A stretch of DNA of 64,000 bases from Bacillota bacterium (lineage in GTDB: Bacteria; Bacillota; Clostridia; Lachnospirales; Lachnospiraceae). This document shows, in pieces, positions 17,092 through 26,679 of the stretch. The stretch is taken from contig JAEYPP010000017.1 in assembly GCA_023410575.1 (NCBI GenBank), positions 12,941 to 76,940 of the forward strand. The letters are read 5' to 3'. A program made the position numbers and the translations under genes. Numbering within the stretch: position 1 is the first letter of the stretch; each line of letters starts with the position of its first letter. Below the pieces are notes generated by a model. The model did no database searches. It was not told where the DNA came from and saw only the letters and a program-made list of their open reading frames with translations.

Positions 17092-18633
17092 TTAATCCTT
17101 AACTTCAAGAATAAGTTCTTTTTTCACCTTAGAAAATTTCTTTTCTTCCATTGCCTCTTTCGTCCACTTCATAACTGTAAAGTTAATTGTTGTTCCAATT
17201 CCAACTTCACTAACTGCCCAAATACTTCCACCATGCTCTTCGATAATCTTGCGTACAATCGCAAGTCCTAAGCCACTTCCTCCCTTTTGAGAGTTACGTG
17301 ACATATCTGCTCGATAGAATCTTTCAAAAATATTTGGTAAATCTCTTTCCGCAATTCCAGCCCCATTGTCTTCAATTTCAATTTGAATGAAGTCGCCTTG
17401 TTCCTTTACACAAACTTTAATAGTTCCTTCTTCCTTGTCCATATATTTTTCAGAATTATTAATAATATTATGAATTACTTTCTTCATTTGTTCTGTATCA
17501 ATAATCATTTTACACTTTGTATTTACCTGACACTCATAAGTCAGTTTAATATGTTTAACTTCCATCTCAAATGTAAGTTCATCAATGCAATCATCGAAAT
17601 ATTCATTTACCTCAATTATTCTAAAATTATATGGTAACGAGTTGTTGTCTATTCTCGCATACATTGACAGTTCATCTACTAATGCTGTCATATCATTTGC
17701 TTTATTATAAATTGTTTTAATATACCGGTCAATTTTTTCAGGACTATCTGCAACTCCATCAATTATCCCTTCTGCATATCCTTTAATTGTAGTTAATGGA
17801 GTCTTTAAATCATGAGATATATTACTAAGAAGTTCTCTTGAATTCGTTTCATACTGCATCTTCACCTCAATTAATTCCTTAAGATGAATTCTCATTTCCT
17901 CAAAATCATCACATAGTTCTCCAATTTCATCGTAAGTATTCATATGAATTGAATAGTCAAGATTTCCTTCCTTCATCTCCCTCGTTGCTCTTTTTAGTAC
18001 ATTTAAAGGATAAATAATTCCACGATAGAGCCATAAGATAAGAATCACTGCTGTTGTAATAATGATAAGTACAAAGGCAACTACTGCCTGTAATGCCACT
18101 GCTTTTATTTGTGGAACAATCGTATCAACGTCTGTAAGCACATATACTGTTCCCAAGGAGCCATCTCTACATATGAAATCCTGTTGTTTTACAAGGATCG
18201 GATTTTCTCCTCCAATATAGACTCCCCCATCAACCTCTGTTGTATAAAAACGATTTGAGGATATGTTTTCTCTAATTTCATTGAATGCTACATGGTTTCC
18301 TTCGTAAATAAAGGTATCTCCTTTCTTTACAACGAGAAAAGAATACTTATCCTTTAGTTCCTCATTTAATCTATCAATACAATCCAAATCCTCTAGCACT
18401 TCAGGACGTGTCATCGCATAAAACTTAATGCGATTAAATACATCTCTTGTTACTCTGTTTAATATCAGAAGAGGATTCGTAATTGCTTGAACAGTATTAA
18501 ATTCAACTTGATATGTCTCACGAATAGAGTTCAATTGATACTGAACAATCACTTTACCAATCATTGCAACTAAAATAATTGGTAACACGATAATGATTAA
18601 AAAAGACATCTTGAGTCGATTTTTTATACTCAT
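17092..18633 (-). CDS. Sensor histidine kinase
   Basis: The membrane kinase has 513 residues from the ATG at 18633 (GGAG upstream). A further ATG 24 bp earlier is less likely. Two transmembrane segments (about 7-28 and 175-200) flank an extracellular sensor domain. A HAMP linker, HisKA (SNISHDLKTPLTTIKGYAEGI, the His is the phosphorylation site) and HATPase_c follow. The last has NIINNSEKYMD (N box), IEDNGAGIAERD (G1), a phenylalanine-rich FERFYRAD and GGSGLGLAIVRKI (G2). It forms one operon with the downstream response regulator. The stimulus is unknown. Confidence 0.94.
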   Translation of the reverse strand: MSIKNRLKMSFLIIIVLPIILVAMIGKVIVQYQLNSIRETYQVEFNTVQAITNPLLILNRVTRDVFNRIKFYAMTRPEVLEDLDCIDRLNEELKDKYSFLVVKKGDTFIYEGNHVAFNEIRENISSNRFYTTEVDGGVYIGGENPILVKQQDFICRDGSLGTVYVLTDVDTIVPQIKAVALQAVVAFVLIIITTAVILILWLYRGIIYPLNVLKRATREMKEGNLDYSIHMNTYDEIGELCDDFEEMRIHLKELIEVKMQYETNSRELLSNISHDLKTPLTTIKGYAEGIIDGVADSPEKIDRYIKTIYNKANDMTALVDELSMYARIDNNSLPYNFRIIEVNEYFDDCIDELTFEMEVKHIKLTYECQVNTKCKMIIDTEQMKKVIHNIINNSEKYMDKEEGTIKVCVKEQGDFIQIEIEDNGAGIAERDLPNIFERFYRADMSRNSQKGGSGLGLAIVRKIIEEHGGSIWAVSEVGIGTTINFTVMKWTKEAMEEKKFSKVKKELILEVKD

Positions 18634-18775
18634 TTTACTTCTCCATTTCCAATTCACCTAAAGAAATCCACTTTACTTATTTAAATATTATATCATATTG
18701 TTTTAACACTTACACATAAAGTCCGTATGAAGTTCGTAAAACAATTATAAACTTCTTACTCATGTTCTTGTTTTG

Positions 18776-18848
18776 CGCCGTAGCGTAGTGCGCATCCTGC
18801 GGAGCTTTTTTGCATACTAGGAAATTCAAAAAATTTCCTAGTATATGT
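18776..18848 (+). repeat. Dispersed structured repeat, copy A (module 2 with degenerate module 1)
   Basis: The sequence CATCCTGCGGAGC is followed by a hairpin with arms ATACTAGGAAATT and AATTTCCTAGTAT. The same layout recurs at 40095-40150, where the hairpin stem carries T-A in place of C-G pairs. A degenerate GCGCC...GCGC part precedes it. It lies downstream of metK, beyond its terminator. Confidence 0.65.
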
Positions 18849-18884
18849 AAAAAAGCAAGTACATACAAAATTAGTAGTACTTGC
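18849..18884 (-). terminator. Terminator of metK
   Basis: The stem GCAAGTAC/GTACTTGC is followed by TTTTTT on the minus strand, 10 bp after the metK stop. Confidence 0.85.
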
Positions 18885-18893
18885 CTTTCTCTT

Positions 18894-20084
18894 TTATATA
18901 TATTTTTTTAGTGTTTCCACTTTATCAAGTGATTCCCAAGGGACATTGATATCGTTGCGACCAAAATGTCCATATGCTGCTGTCTGTTTGTAAATCGGTC
19001 TTCTTAAATCTAACATCTTGATAATACCAGCTGGACGTAGATCAAAATTATTACGAATAATTTCAGTTAATTCTTCATTACTAATCTTACCTGTTCCAAA
19101 AGTATCAACCATAATAGATGTTGGGTGTGCAACACCAATAGCATACGACAACTGAATTTCACATTTATCAGCTAATCCAGCTGCCACAATATTCTTGGCA
19201 ACATATCTTGCTGCATAAGCCGCAGAACGATCAACCTTAGTACAATCCTTACCTGAGAAAGCACCACCACCATGACGTGCATATCCACCATAGGTATCAA
19301 CAATAATTTTTCTTCCTGTTAATCCGCTATCTCCATTTGGACCGCCGATTACAAATCGACCAGTTGGATTAATGAAGTACTTTGTATTTTCGTCGATCAT
19401 ATCCTTTGGTAAAACTGGCTCAAATACATATTTTTTTATATCTTCATGAATTTGCTCCTGTGTTACATCAGGGTCATGCTGAGTAGATAATACAACCGCA
19501 TTAATATGAACTGGTTTGCCGTTTTCATCATATTCAACTGTTACTTGAGATTTTCCATCTGGACGAAGATAATTTAACGTACCATCTTTTCTAACTTTTG
19601 ATAACTGTCTAGTTAAACGGTGAGCTAAAGAAATTGGATATGGCATATACTCTTCTGTTTCGTTTGTAGCGTAACCAAACATCATTCCCTGATCGCCAGC
19701 GCCAATCGCATCAATATCTTCATCGCTCATTTTATTTTCTTTTGCCTCGAGTGCCTTATCAACACCCATAGCAATATCTTTTGATTGCTCATCTAGTGCT
19801 ACAATAACACCACATGTATCAGCATCAAAACCGTACTTTGCGCGATCATATCCAATTTCACGGATAGTGTCACGTACAATCTTTTGGATATCAACATAGC
19901 CTGCAGTAGTAATTTCACCCATCACTAAAACTAGACCTGTTGTAATTGCCGTTTCACAAGCAACACGACTCATTGGATCTTGTGCTAACATAGCATCAAG
20001 AACAGCATCTGAAATCTGGTCACAGATTTTATCTGGATGGCCTTCCGTAACAGATTCAGATGTGAATAATAATTTGTTATTCAT
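18894..20084 (-). CDS. metK: S-adenosylmethionine synthetase
   Basis: This cytosolic enzyme makes SAM from methionine and ATP. The 396 residues match the family's usual length. Motifs include FTSESVTEGHPDKICDQISD at the N-terminus, GAGDQGMMFGYA (120s), the flexible-loop region, and GGAFSGKDCTKVDRSAAYAARY. GAAAGGAGAC precedes the ATG. The gene is preceded by an S-box riboswitch with a terminator, so its product SAM should repress it. Confidence 0.98.
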   Translation of the reverse strand: MNNKLLFTSESVTEGHPDKICDQISDAVLDAMLAQDPMSRVACETAITTGLVLVMGEITTAGYVDIQKIVRDTIREIGYDRAKYGFDADTCGVIVALDEQSKDIAMGVDKALEAKENKMSDEDIDAIGAGDQGMMFGYATNETEEYMPYPISLAHRLTRQLSKVRKDGTLNYLRPDGKSQVTVEYDENGKPVHINAVVLSTQHDPDVTQEQIHEDIKKYVFEPVLPKDMIDENTKYFINPTGRFVIGGPNGDSGLTGRKIIVDTYGGYARHGGGAFSGKDCTKVDRSAAYAARYVAKNIVAAGLADKCEIQLSYAIGVAHPTSIMVDTFGTGKISNEELTEIIRNNFDLRPAGIIKMLDLRRPIYKQTAAYGHFGRNDINVPWESLDKVETLKKYI

Positions 20085-20104
20085 ATTGTCTCCTTTCGGG
20101 TAAC

Positions 20105-20127
20105 AAAAAAGTCCGCATAAGCGGACT
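20105..20127 (-). terminator. Expression-platform terminator of the SAM riboswitch
   Basis: The minus strand has AGTCCGC-TTAT-GCGGACT followed by TTTTTT, between the aptamer and the metK start. Confidence 0.93.
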
Positions 20128-20145
20128 TGATTTATAGAACCAAAT

Positions 20146-20245
20146 CCTCTTATTGTTCGATTGCTCGCTCAACTTAGCACCTTCCACTTAAGGGGGTTGC
20201 CGTGACTTCACTGAGTCTTTACTCTCCGTCACTCTAAATAAGAGA
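20146..20245 (-). promoter_or_regulatory. SAM-I (S-box) riboswitch
   Basis: On the minus strand, P1 pairs TCTCTTATT with AATAAGAGG. The core holds TGAAGTCACGGCAACC and GGAAGGTGCTAAG, which match the conserved S-box GAAACC-GGCAACC and AAGGTGC(C/T)AA elements. It precedes the metK terminator, so SAM binding should switch metK off. Confidence 0.92.
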
Positions 20246-20368
20246 AATTATTTATGAACTTATCGTACTTTTTTGTCAAAAATTAGTTGTTTAACTCTCT
20301 AAAATCATATCGAAGAATATATAAAAAGTCAAGTGAATTTTCCTTCCAAAATAAGTAACTTGTTGAAT

Positions 20369-20563
20369 CTATGCTATCGTAGCTGTAAAGCCTATATCGT
20401 CTAGCTCTTCAATTACACGGTTAACCTCATTCTGTGATCCATCGATTGTAACTGTCTTATCGTCCAAAGAGATTGTATGTTTTATAGATAAATTCTCTAA
20501 TAAAGTATTAATTCTCTGTACACAATGATTACAACTCATCTCTTTGATATTTAATACTGTCAT
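20369..20563 (-). CDS. copZ: Copper chaperone (HMA domain)
   Basis: This 64-residue ferredoxin-like metal-binding domain has the ligand motif MSCNHC (residues 9-14). It should carry Cu(I) in the cytosol to CopA. It is the last gene of the copA-csoR-copZ unit, 15 bp after csoR. A closely spaced CopZ-CopA pairing is common in Firmicutes. Confidence 0.9.
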   Translation of the reverse strand: MTVLNIKEMSCNHCVQRINTLLENLSIKHTISLDDKTVTIDGSQNEVNRVIEELDDIGFTATIA

Positions 20564-20578
20564 GATAATTCCCCTTTC

Positions 20579-20881
20579 CTATTTCATTATTTTTTGTAGA
20601 GTTTTTAATAACTCATCAATTACTTCTTCGTTGCCACTCCTAATATCGTCAACAACACAAGTCTTAATATGATTCGAAAGTAGTACCTTATTAAAACTAT
20701 TTAGTGCTGACTGGATTGCCATGACCTGCGTTAAAATATCTACACAGTAATATTCTTCTTCAACCATTCGCTTTACTCCTCGAATTTGGCCTTCCATTCG
20801 GTTTAGACGATTCATTAAATCCTTATACTCCTTTTCATTTCGATGCTTATGCTTCGCACATTCACAACTCATCTCCTCCAT
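20579..20881 (-). CDS. csoR: CsoR copper-sensing repressor
   Basis: This 100-residue all-helical DUF156 repressor has the Cu(I) ligands Cys in EEYYCVDILTQ, His in LSNHIKTC and Cys in HIKTCVVDD, the full C-H-C set of CsoR. The basic stretch RLNRMEGQIRGVKRM mediates DNA binding. An extra Cys/His-rich N-terminus (CECAKHKH) may bind metal. It lies 12 bp after copA. A CsoR-type palindrome covers the operon promoter at 23208-23230, so the operon should be derepressed by copper. Confidence 0.93.
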   Translation of the reverse strand: MEEMSCECAKHKHRNEKEYKDLMNRLNRMEGQIRGVKRMVEEEYYCVDILTQVMAIQSALNSFNKVLLSNHIKTCVVDDIRSGNEEVIDELLKTLQKIMK

Positions 20882-20893
20882 GTCAATACCCCC

Positions 20894-23152
20894 TTAATCT
20901 AAACGTTGATAACGTAAGCGTAATGCATTACTCACTACGCAGACCGAACTAAGTGACATTGTGAGTCCCCCAATCATAGGGCTTAACAGAATCCCCAAAA
21001 ACGGATATAATACTCCTGCTGCAATCGGTATTCCAATTAAGTTATATATAAATGCCCAAAACAAATTCTGTTTTATATTACGAATTGTAAGGTGACTTAA
21101 TCGAATAGAACGATAAACATCCATCAAATCAGAACGCATTAGAACTAGATCAGCAGAATCAATCGCTATATCGCTTCCACTACCAATTGCTATACCAACG
21201 TCTGCTTGAATTAGGGATGGAGCATCATTGATTCCATCTCCAACCATGCAAACCTTTTTGCCCTCTGCTTGTAATTGCTTGACTATGTTCGCCTTATCGT
21301 GAGGCAAGACTTCAGCAATCACCTCATCCACATCCGCTTGCTCACCTATATATTTTGCAGCTAAGCGATTATCCCCAGTTAACATATATACTTTTAATCC
21401 AAATGATTTAAGCTTATGAATTGCTGCGGTACTTGTTTTCTTAATTGTATCTGCAATGCCAATAATTCCAGAAAACTTCCCATCTATTAAAACGAATATT
21501 GGTGTTTGACCTTTACTTGCCATACCATCTGCAATTTCTTGATGATCTCCTATGTCAATCTGCATTTTCTGACACATCTTTGCATTTCCGACCCACACAC
21601 TTTGATTGGTCTCTTTTATCGTTGCCTGAACACCCATCCCTGATTCATTAACAAAGTCTGTTATAGAATAATGGTAGGCTTGCTTGCTGTTATTGTATGC
21701 TGAAACGATTGCCTTAGCAAGAGGATGTTCACTGCCTTGCTCAACGCTGGCAACAATTGCTAATAACTGTTCTTTGTCATAACTCCTACTAAACACTTCA
21801 ACTACTTCGGGTTTTCCCTCTGTAATTGTACCCGTTTTATCTAGTACTACGGTATCCACTGTATGGGTAATCTCTAATGCTTCGCCACTTTTAATTAGAA
21901 TACCGTGACTTGCTCCAAGCCCTGTACCTACCATGATAGCAGTTGGTGTCGCTAAACCAAGAGCACACGGACAAGCAATAACTAAAACTGAGACAAAAAT
22001 CGTTAATCCAAAAGTAAAGGTTTGCCCCAATAATAGCCAGATAACTGCAGTAATAACTGCAATGCCCATTACAACTGGCACAAATACTCCTGCCACTTTA
22101 TCTGCCACTTTTGAAATTGGTGCTTTCTTTCCTTGCGCTTCTTCCATAAGACGAACTATTTTAGACAGTGTTGTATCTTCTCCAACGCTCGTCACCTGTA
22201 TTAGAAGCATTCCATCTTGATTCTGGCTTCCCCCAATTACCTTATCATTTACCTCTTTTTCAATTGGCAGACTTTCTCCTGTCAACATAGATTCATCAAC
22301 ACTACTATTTCCTCTTACAACAATGCCATCGATTGGAATTCTCATGCCTGCTTTTACGATAACAGTATCTCCAATTATAAGTTCACTAACCTTGACTTCA
22401 TATTCTTTCTCATCTTTTAAAAGAATGGCTTTATCTGGTGCTAATTCCATCATTCCTTTAATTGCTTTTGTCGTCTTTTCTTTGCTTCGACTTTCCAAAA
22501 ACTTTCCGAGCATTACAAGTGTTACTACAACTGCTGCTGACTCATAGTAAAGATTTTCAACCATAGAATGTTCCTTCGGTATCTGAAGCGTCATAATTAA
22601 GCTATAGATAAATGCTGCACTCGTTCCAACTGCCACTAATGAGTCCATATTAGGATTTCCTTTAAGTAATGTCGTAAATCCATTAATGTAAAATTTACGA
22701 CCACTAATTAGAATAGGTATCGTAAGAATGAATTGTAGAATTGCATAATTAAATGCAGAAGAATGCATACTCAAAAAATCTGGAAGTGGCATCGGCCAAG
22801 GTACCATGTGTCCCATCGAAACATAGAGTAAGGGTATTGTAAAAAGGATTGCTATTATCAATCGATTCTTTTGGCTCTTATAGCTTTTCTTGTCCTTCTT
22901 CTCCCTCTCGGTTATCGCTTCTTGTGAATGTTCCTTTTCGGCTACAAAAGGTTCAATTCCAAAACCAGTCTTTTGTACCTTCTCCATGATTTGTTGTGAA
23001 GTAACTTGCTTTTCATCATACTCTATTGTTAAACGTCCCATCGTTAAATTAACATTACTAACTAATACTCCAGGAAGTTTTTGTGTCGCTCTCTCGACTG
23101 CACTACTGCATGCAGCGCAAGACATACCGGTAATATTATATATCTCTTTCAT
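20894..23152 (-). CDS. copA: Copper-exporting P1B-type ATPase
   Basis: This 752-residue membrane pump exports Cu(I). There is one N-terminal HMA domain (MSCAAC, residues 10-15) and eight transmembrane helices, with the channel motif CPC in IACPCALGLATP. The phosphorylation site is DKTGTITEG, the actuator loop is TGESLPIEK and the hinge is VGDGINDAP. The C-terminal helices carry the usual YN and MSSVCVVSNALRL segments. It is the first gene of the operon and has AAGGTGGAG before the ATG. Confidence 0.97.
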   Translation of the reverse strand: MKEIYNITGMSCAACSSAVERATQKLPGVLVSNVNLTMGRLTIEYDEKQVTSQQIMEKVQKTGFGIEPFVAEKEHSQEAITEREKKDKKSYKSQKNRLIIAILFTIPLLYVSMGHMVPWPMPLPDFLSMHSSAFNYAILQFILTIPILISGRKFYINGFTTLLKGNPNMDSLVAVGTSAAFIYSLIMTLQIPKEHSMVENLYYESAAVVVTLVMLGKFLESRSKEKTTKAIKGMMELAPDKAILLKDEKEYEVKVSELIIGDTVIVKAGMRIPIDGIVVRGNSSVDESMLTGESLPIEKEVNDKVIGGSQNQDGMLLIQVTSVGEDTTLSKIVRLMEEAQGKKAPISKVADKVAGVFVPVVMGIAVITAVIWLLLGQTFTFGLTIFVSVLVIACPCALGLATPTAIMVGTGLGASHGILIKSGEALEITHTVDTVVLDKTGTITEGKPEVVEVFSRSYDKEQLLAIVASVEQGSEHPLAKAIVSAYNNSKQAYHYSITDFVNESGMGVQATIKETNQSVWVGNAKMCQKMQIDIGDHQEIADGMASKGQTPIFVLIDGKFSGIIGIADTIKKTSTAAIHKLKSFGLKVYMLTGDNRLAAKYIGEQADVDEVIAEVLPHDKANIVKQLQAEGKKVCMVGDGINDAPSLIQADVGIAIGSGSDIAIDSADLVLMRSDLMDVYRSIRLSHLTIRNIKQNLFWAFIYNLIGIPIAAGVLYPFLGILLSPMIGGLTMSLSSVCVVSNALRLRYQRLD

Positions 23153-23207
23153 ATCTCCACCTTAACTGCACTGTTTTCTACAGTTATACGTCTCCTTTCT
23201 CTCTTTT

Positions 23208-23230
23208 CATATACCCATAGGGGGTATATG
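23208..23230. promoter_or_regulatory. CsoR operator
   Basis: This is a perfect 9-bp inverted repeat with a 5-bp centre (CATATACCC-N5-GGGTATATG), and TACCC/GGGTA is the hallmark of CsoR sites. It starts just downstream of the -10 box and covers the predicted transcription start of copA. Confidence 0.88.
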
Positions 23231-23231
23231 A

Positions 23232-23260
23232 ACTATATCAATAATCTTATTATTTGTCAA
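23232..23260 (-). promoter_or_regulatory. Sigma-A promoter of the copper operon
   Basis: TTGACA, a 17-nt spacer and TATAGT lie on the minus strand upstream of copA. They are near-consensus and overlapped downstream by the CsoR operator. Confidence 0.88.
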
Positions 23261-23426
23261 GTATCATTATTGACTTAATGGTAATTAATTCTTATAATGT
23301 AAATATATTTAAATCAACAAAATGTGCTAAGAATATGGTTATTTCACACTAATTCGACTAGCAATATGTGCTTATTTGGAAGATTCTTGTTTTTACCACT
23401 ATGTTTCGTTCGTCAAAGGAGAATAT

Positions 23427-24515
23427 ATGAAGACTGTTAAAATTCCAGTAAACCAATTGATCCCAGGTATGATTGTTGCTGATAGTGTGTACACTTTCTC
23501 TAATCAACTAATTATTCAAGCAGGAACATGTTTAACTGATAAAATTATAACCCGACTAAAGTTTTATTCTATTGATCTGATACATATCAATGTAGAAGAA
23601 AATACTCCAGAACCACTTCCAATTGCTCCTCTTGTTAAGGAACTATATCTTGAGAAGTTAAAAGGCACCCGTGAATACATACAGTTCAATAAAACGCTAT
23701 TGGAAAAAGTTGATACATTAAAATCAACGATGCAAGAAATCGTAGATGGTTCAACAAATATTGATATTCATTCTCTCTATGAGGATGTTAACTCAATTAT
23801 TGCATCAAGTCGTAACGGACTTCATGTATTTGATATGCTACACTGCATGCGTAATTACGATGATCTTACCTATATTCATTCCATAAATGTTGCGTTAATA
23901 TGTAACGTACTTGGTACTTGGCTGAAATTCACAGATAAGGATTTGCTAACTGTAACCATCTGTGGACTGTTACATGATATTGGGAAAATCACAATTCCAG
24001 ATGAAATCATTAAAAAGCCTGACAAGCTAACTCCAGATGAGTACTCAACAATTAAAGAACATGCAGTCCGTGGCTACAATATATTAAATACTCTTGATAT
24101 TAATATACATATAAAGATGGCTGCTATGATGCATCATGAACGTTGTGATGGATCTGGTTACCCATTGGGACTCCATAGTCAACAAATTGATAAGTTTGCA
24201 AAAGTTGTTATGATTGCGGATGTTTATGATGCGATGACTAGTGCAAGAGTCTATCGAGGTCCTCTTTGCCCATTTGAAGTTATCTCTGTCTTTGAAACCG
24301 AAGGTTTGACAAAATATGAGCCAAAGTTTATTATGACATTCTTTGATCATGTCATGCAACTGTACCTCCATACTTTCGTTCGATTAAATGATGGAACAGT
24401 TGGTGAGATTATTCTTATGCACCGTAATAACTTATGTAGGCCTGTTATTCGTGTAGGTGATGACTTTATTGATTTAGAGTTAAATCAAAACCTATACATT
24501 TCAGCTATCTTATAA
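23427..24515 (+). CDS. HD-GYP domain protein (likely cyclic-di-GMP phosphodiesterase)
   Basis: The protein has 362 residues from the ATG at 23427, which has AAAGGAG 6 nt upstream. An in-frame ATG 51 bp earlier has no such site. The N-terminal ~60 residues (KIPVNQLIPGMIVADSVY) form the DUF3391-like beta part often found in front of HD-GYP. The HD-GYP domain (about 130-300) has GLLHDIGKITIP, HHERCDGSGYPLGL and IADVYDAMTSARVYR. The catalytic HD and GYP residues are intact. The tail (FVRLNDGTVGEIILMHRNN) is a small beta domain. It would hydrolyse c-di-GMP in the cytosol. It is not in an operon. Confidence 0.9.
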   Translation: MKTVKIPVNQLIPGMIVADSVYTFSNQLIIQAGTCLTDKIITRLKFYSIDLIHINVEENTPEPLPIAPLVKELYLEKLKGTREYIQFNKTLLEKVDTLKSTMQEIVDGSTNIDIHSLYEDVNSIIASSRNGLHVFDMLHCMRNYDDLTYIHSINVALICNVLGTWLKFTDKDLLTVTICGLLHDIGKITIPDEIIKKPDKLTPDEYSTIKEHAVRGYNILNTLDINIHIKMAAMMHHERCDGSGYPLGLHSQQIDKFAKVVMIADVYDAMTSARVYRGPLCPFEVISVFETEGLTKYEPKFIMTFFDHVMQLYLHTFVRLNDGTVGEIILMHRNNLCRPVIRVGDDFIDLELNQNLYISAIL

Positions 24516-24525
24516 AAAAGTGTTT

Positions 24526-24590
24526 TACTTGCAAAATACTCGCGCCAAGCGCGGTCGCGTAAGCTTCATCTTTCTATCGCGCTTGTGTAT
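24526..24590 (+). repeat. Dispersed structured repeat, copy B (module 1)
   Basis: This copy aligns over about 65 bp with copy C at 40028. Its hairpin has arms CAAGCGCG (24546-24553) and CGCGCTTG (24578-24585) around a 24-nt loop. In copy C the last pair is T-A instead of G-C and the loop length is unchanged, so the stem is preserved by compensatory change. Confidence 0.7.
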
Positions 24591-24595
24591 ATAAA

Positions 24596-24623
24596 AATAG
24601 CTGTTGCATTAGCAACAGCTATT
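24596..24623. terminator. Bidirectional terminator between the HD-GYP gene and murA
   Basis: Perfect 12-bp stem AATAGCTGTTGC-ATTA-GCAACAGCTATT, with A-rich DNA on the left and T-rich on the right. Confidence 0.9.
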
Positions 24624-24624
24624 C

Positions 24625-25923
24625 TTAGCTTATCTTCAATTTTGCTTTACGAATTGTTTTTTCATCTTCTGAGTCTACTTTTTCCATAGTAGCGCCCAAT
24701 TCACGCATCTTCAACTCAAAATCTTCATAGCCACGTTCTACGTATTCTACTTGTTCAACAATCGTAACTCCCTCTGCTGCAAGACCTGCGATTACAAGCG
24801 CTGCTCCAGCACGTAAATCAGAGGCACCAACACTTGCACCAGTAAGTTCTTCTACTCCATTAATAATTGCGGTGTTACTTTCAACCTTAATAGATGCTCC
24901 CATACGAACAAGCTCATCCACGTATTTAAAACGATTTTCAAACAAAGTTTCTGTAACGATACTTGTCCCAGATGATATTGCTAGTACTGCTGTAATCTGT
25001 GGTTGCATATCCGTTGGAAAACCAGGATAAGTTAATGTCTTAACTTGAGTATGACCAAGGCGTTTTGTCGCATTAACACGCACTGCATCATCAAACTCTT
25101 CAACTTCTGCACCAATTTCAACAAGCTTTGCAGTAATAGCTTCTAGATGTTTAGGAATAACATTTTTTATTGTTACATCTCCTCTAGTGGCAGCTGCTGC
25201 ACACATAAATGTTCCAGCTTCAATCTGATCTGGAATGATAGAATAAGTACTACCATGTAATTTCTGAACTCCTTTAATTCGAATTACATCCGTACCTGCA
25301 CCCTTAATATTAGCTCCCATACTATTTAAGAAGTTGGCAGCATCAACGATATGTGGCTCCTTAGCCGCATTCTCAATAATAGTTTGACCTTCTGCTAATG
25401 ACGCAGCAAGCATGATATTAATTGTTGCTCCAACACTAGCGATATCCAGATAGATATGACTACCTATAAGTTTATTAGATTTTGCATTAATAATACCATG
25501 CTGAATCTTTACCTCTGCACCAAGTGCTTCAAAACCTTTAATATGTTGATCAATTGGACGACTTCCAATATTGCAACCACCTGGAAGAGCTACTGAAGCT
25601 CTATTATATTTTCCAAGTAAAGCTCCTATCAAATAATACGATCCACGAATTCTTCGAACAAAATCTTCTTCTATTTCATTGGAGTATATAGAACCTCCAC
25701 ATATTTTTACTGTATGACGATCAACACGATCTACCTTTGCCCCAATAACTTCGATTGCTTGTAATAATACACATATATCACTAACATCTGGTAAATTCTC
25801 TATTGTTACGGTTTCATCTGTCATAACTGCTGCAGCTATAATTCCCAATGCTGCATTTTTTGCACCACCGATTGTAACTTCACCAGCTAAAGCTTTCCCA
25901 CCCTTTATAATATACTGCTCCAT
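24625..25923 (-). CDS. murA: UDP-N-acetylglucosamine 1-carboxyvinyltransferase
   Basis: This cytosolic enzyme carries out the first committed step of peptidoglycan synthesis, transferring enolpyruvate from PEP to UDP-GlcNAc. It has 432 residues, normal for the family. The N-terminal GGKALAGEVTIGGAKNAALG contains the Lys-Asn substrate contact. The catalytic loop SVALPGGCNIGSRPIDQHI supplies the active-site Cys. GFPTDMQPQ and DLRAGAALVIAGLAAEG are also conserved. The C-terminal ~15 residues (DEKTIRKAKLKIS) are charged and extra. A promoter lies at 26038-26065. Confidence 0.96.
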   Translation of the reverse strand: MEQYIIKGGKALAGEVTIGGAKNAALGIIAAAVMTDETVTIENLPDVSDICVLLQAIEVIGAKVDRVDRHTVKICGGSIYSNEIEEDFVRRIRGSYYLIGALLGKYNRASVALPGGCNIGSRPIDQHIKGFEALGAEVKIQHGIINAKSNKLIGSHIYLDIASVGATINIMLAASLAEGQTIIENAAKEPHIVDAANFLNSMGANIKGAGTDVIRIKGVQKLHGSTYSIIPDQIEAGTFMCAAAATRGDVTIKNVIPKHLEAITAKLVEIGAEVEEFDDAVRVNATKRLGHTQVKTLTYPGFPTDMQPQITAVLAISSGTSIVTETLFENRFKYVDELVRMGASIKVESNTAIINGVEELTGASVGASDLRAGAALVIAGLAAEGVTIVEQVEYVERGYEDFELKMRELGATMEKVDSEDEKTIRKAKLKIS

Positions 25924-26037
25924 TGCACACCTCGATTTATTAATTGCAGTTATATTGAATACGCTTAAGTCTCATGTCTTAGTAAAATTTGCACATAAAC
26001 TGCGTTCCTAATTTGTGTAAATTGATATCTATGTTTG

Positions 26038-26065
26038 ATTATAACACAAAGTTTTAATTTGTAAA
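26038..26065 (-). promoter_or_regulatory. Probable sigma-A promoter for murA
   Basis: TTTACA, a 16-nt spacer and TATAAT lie on the minus strand, with a 5' leader of about 110 nt before murA. Confidence 0.6.
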
Positions 26066-26133
26066 TCTTTTTTTTAGTGTTAACGCTGATAACTACTATA
26101 TTTATGAGCAATTTATGGCTAAAAATATGAAGA

Positions 26134-26643
26134 TTATTCTACTATTGTTAGAATCCTTTCTACTATTGTCTCCATCGTGTCTTCCATTTCCATATTTTCG
26201 CAATTTATCACGATATCAGCATACTTCTCATAAAGCGGACATCGTTCTTCATAGATTCCAGCTAAATCTTGGCCTTCCTTTAGTACAACTCCTCTTTGAC
26301 GTATATTTCCCAATCGCTTTGTAATCGTTTGATATGATAATTGAAGGTATATTACTGTTCCAATCTCTCTTAGATGCTTCATAGCTTCTTTCCCATATAT
26401 TACACTTCCACCCGTGGCAATTACAGAATTCATCGTATGAATAGACGCATTTATTTGATTCTCTATTTCTATAAATGATTCAAGACCGTCTTGACTAATG
26501 ATATCCTTTAAAAGTCGTCTCTCTCTCTCTTGAATTAACAAGTCGGTATCAATAAATTGATACCCTAATACTTTTGCCAAGACAACACCTAAAGTACTTT
26601 TTCCGGCGCCAGGCATGCCAATCAGTACGATATTATTTTTCAT
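26134..26643 (-). CDS. aroK: Shikimate kinase
   Basis: This 169-residue enzyme phosphorylates shikimate in chorismate synthesis (cytosol). The Walker A GMPGAGKST (9-17), substrate-binding Asp in FIDTDLLIQ, the glycine-rich IATGGSVIYG and the lid arginine in RQRGVVLKEGQ are all present. It stands apart from other aro genes, upstream of murA on the same strand and separated from it by about 200 bp. Confidence 0.92.
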   Translation of the reverse strand: MKNNIVLIGMPGAGKSTLGVVLAKVLGYQFIDTDLLIQERERRLLKDIISQDGLESFIEIENQINASIHTMNSVIATGGSVIYGKEAMKHLREIGTVIYLQLSYQTITKRLGNIRQRGVVLKEGQDLAGIYEERCPLYEKYADIVINCENMEMEDTMETIVERILTIVE

Positions 26644-26679
26644 CTAATCCCCCATTTATTGTATATTGTTGTAACTAGA

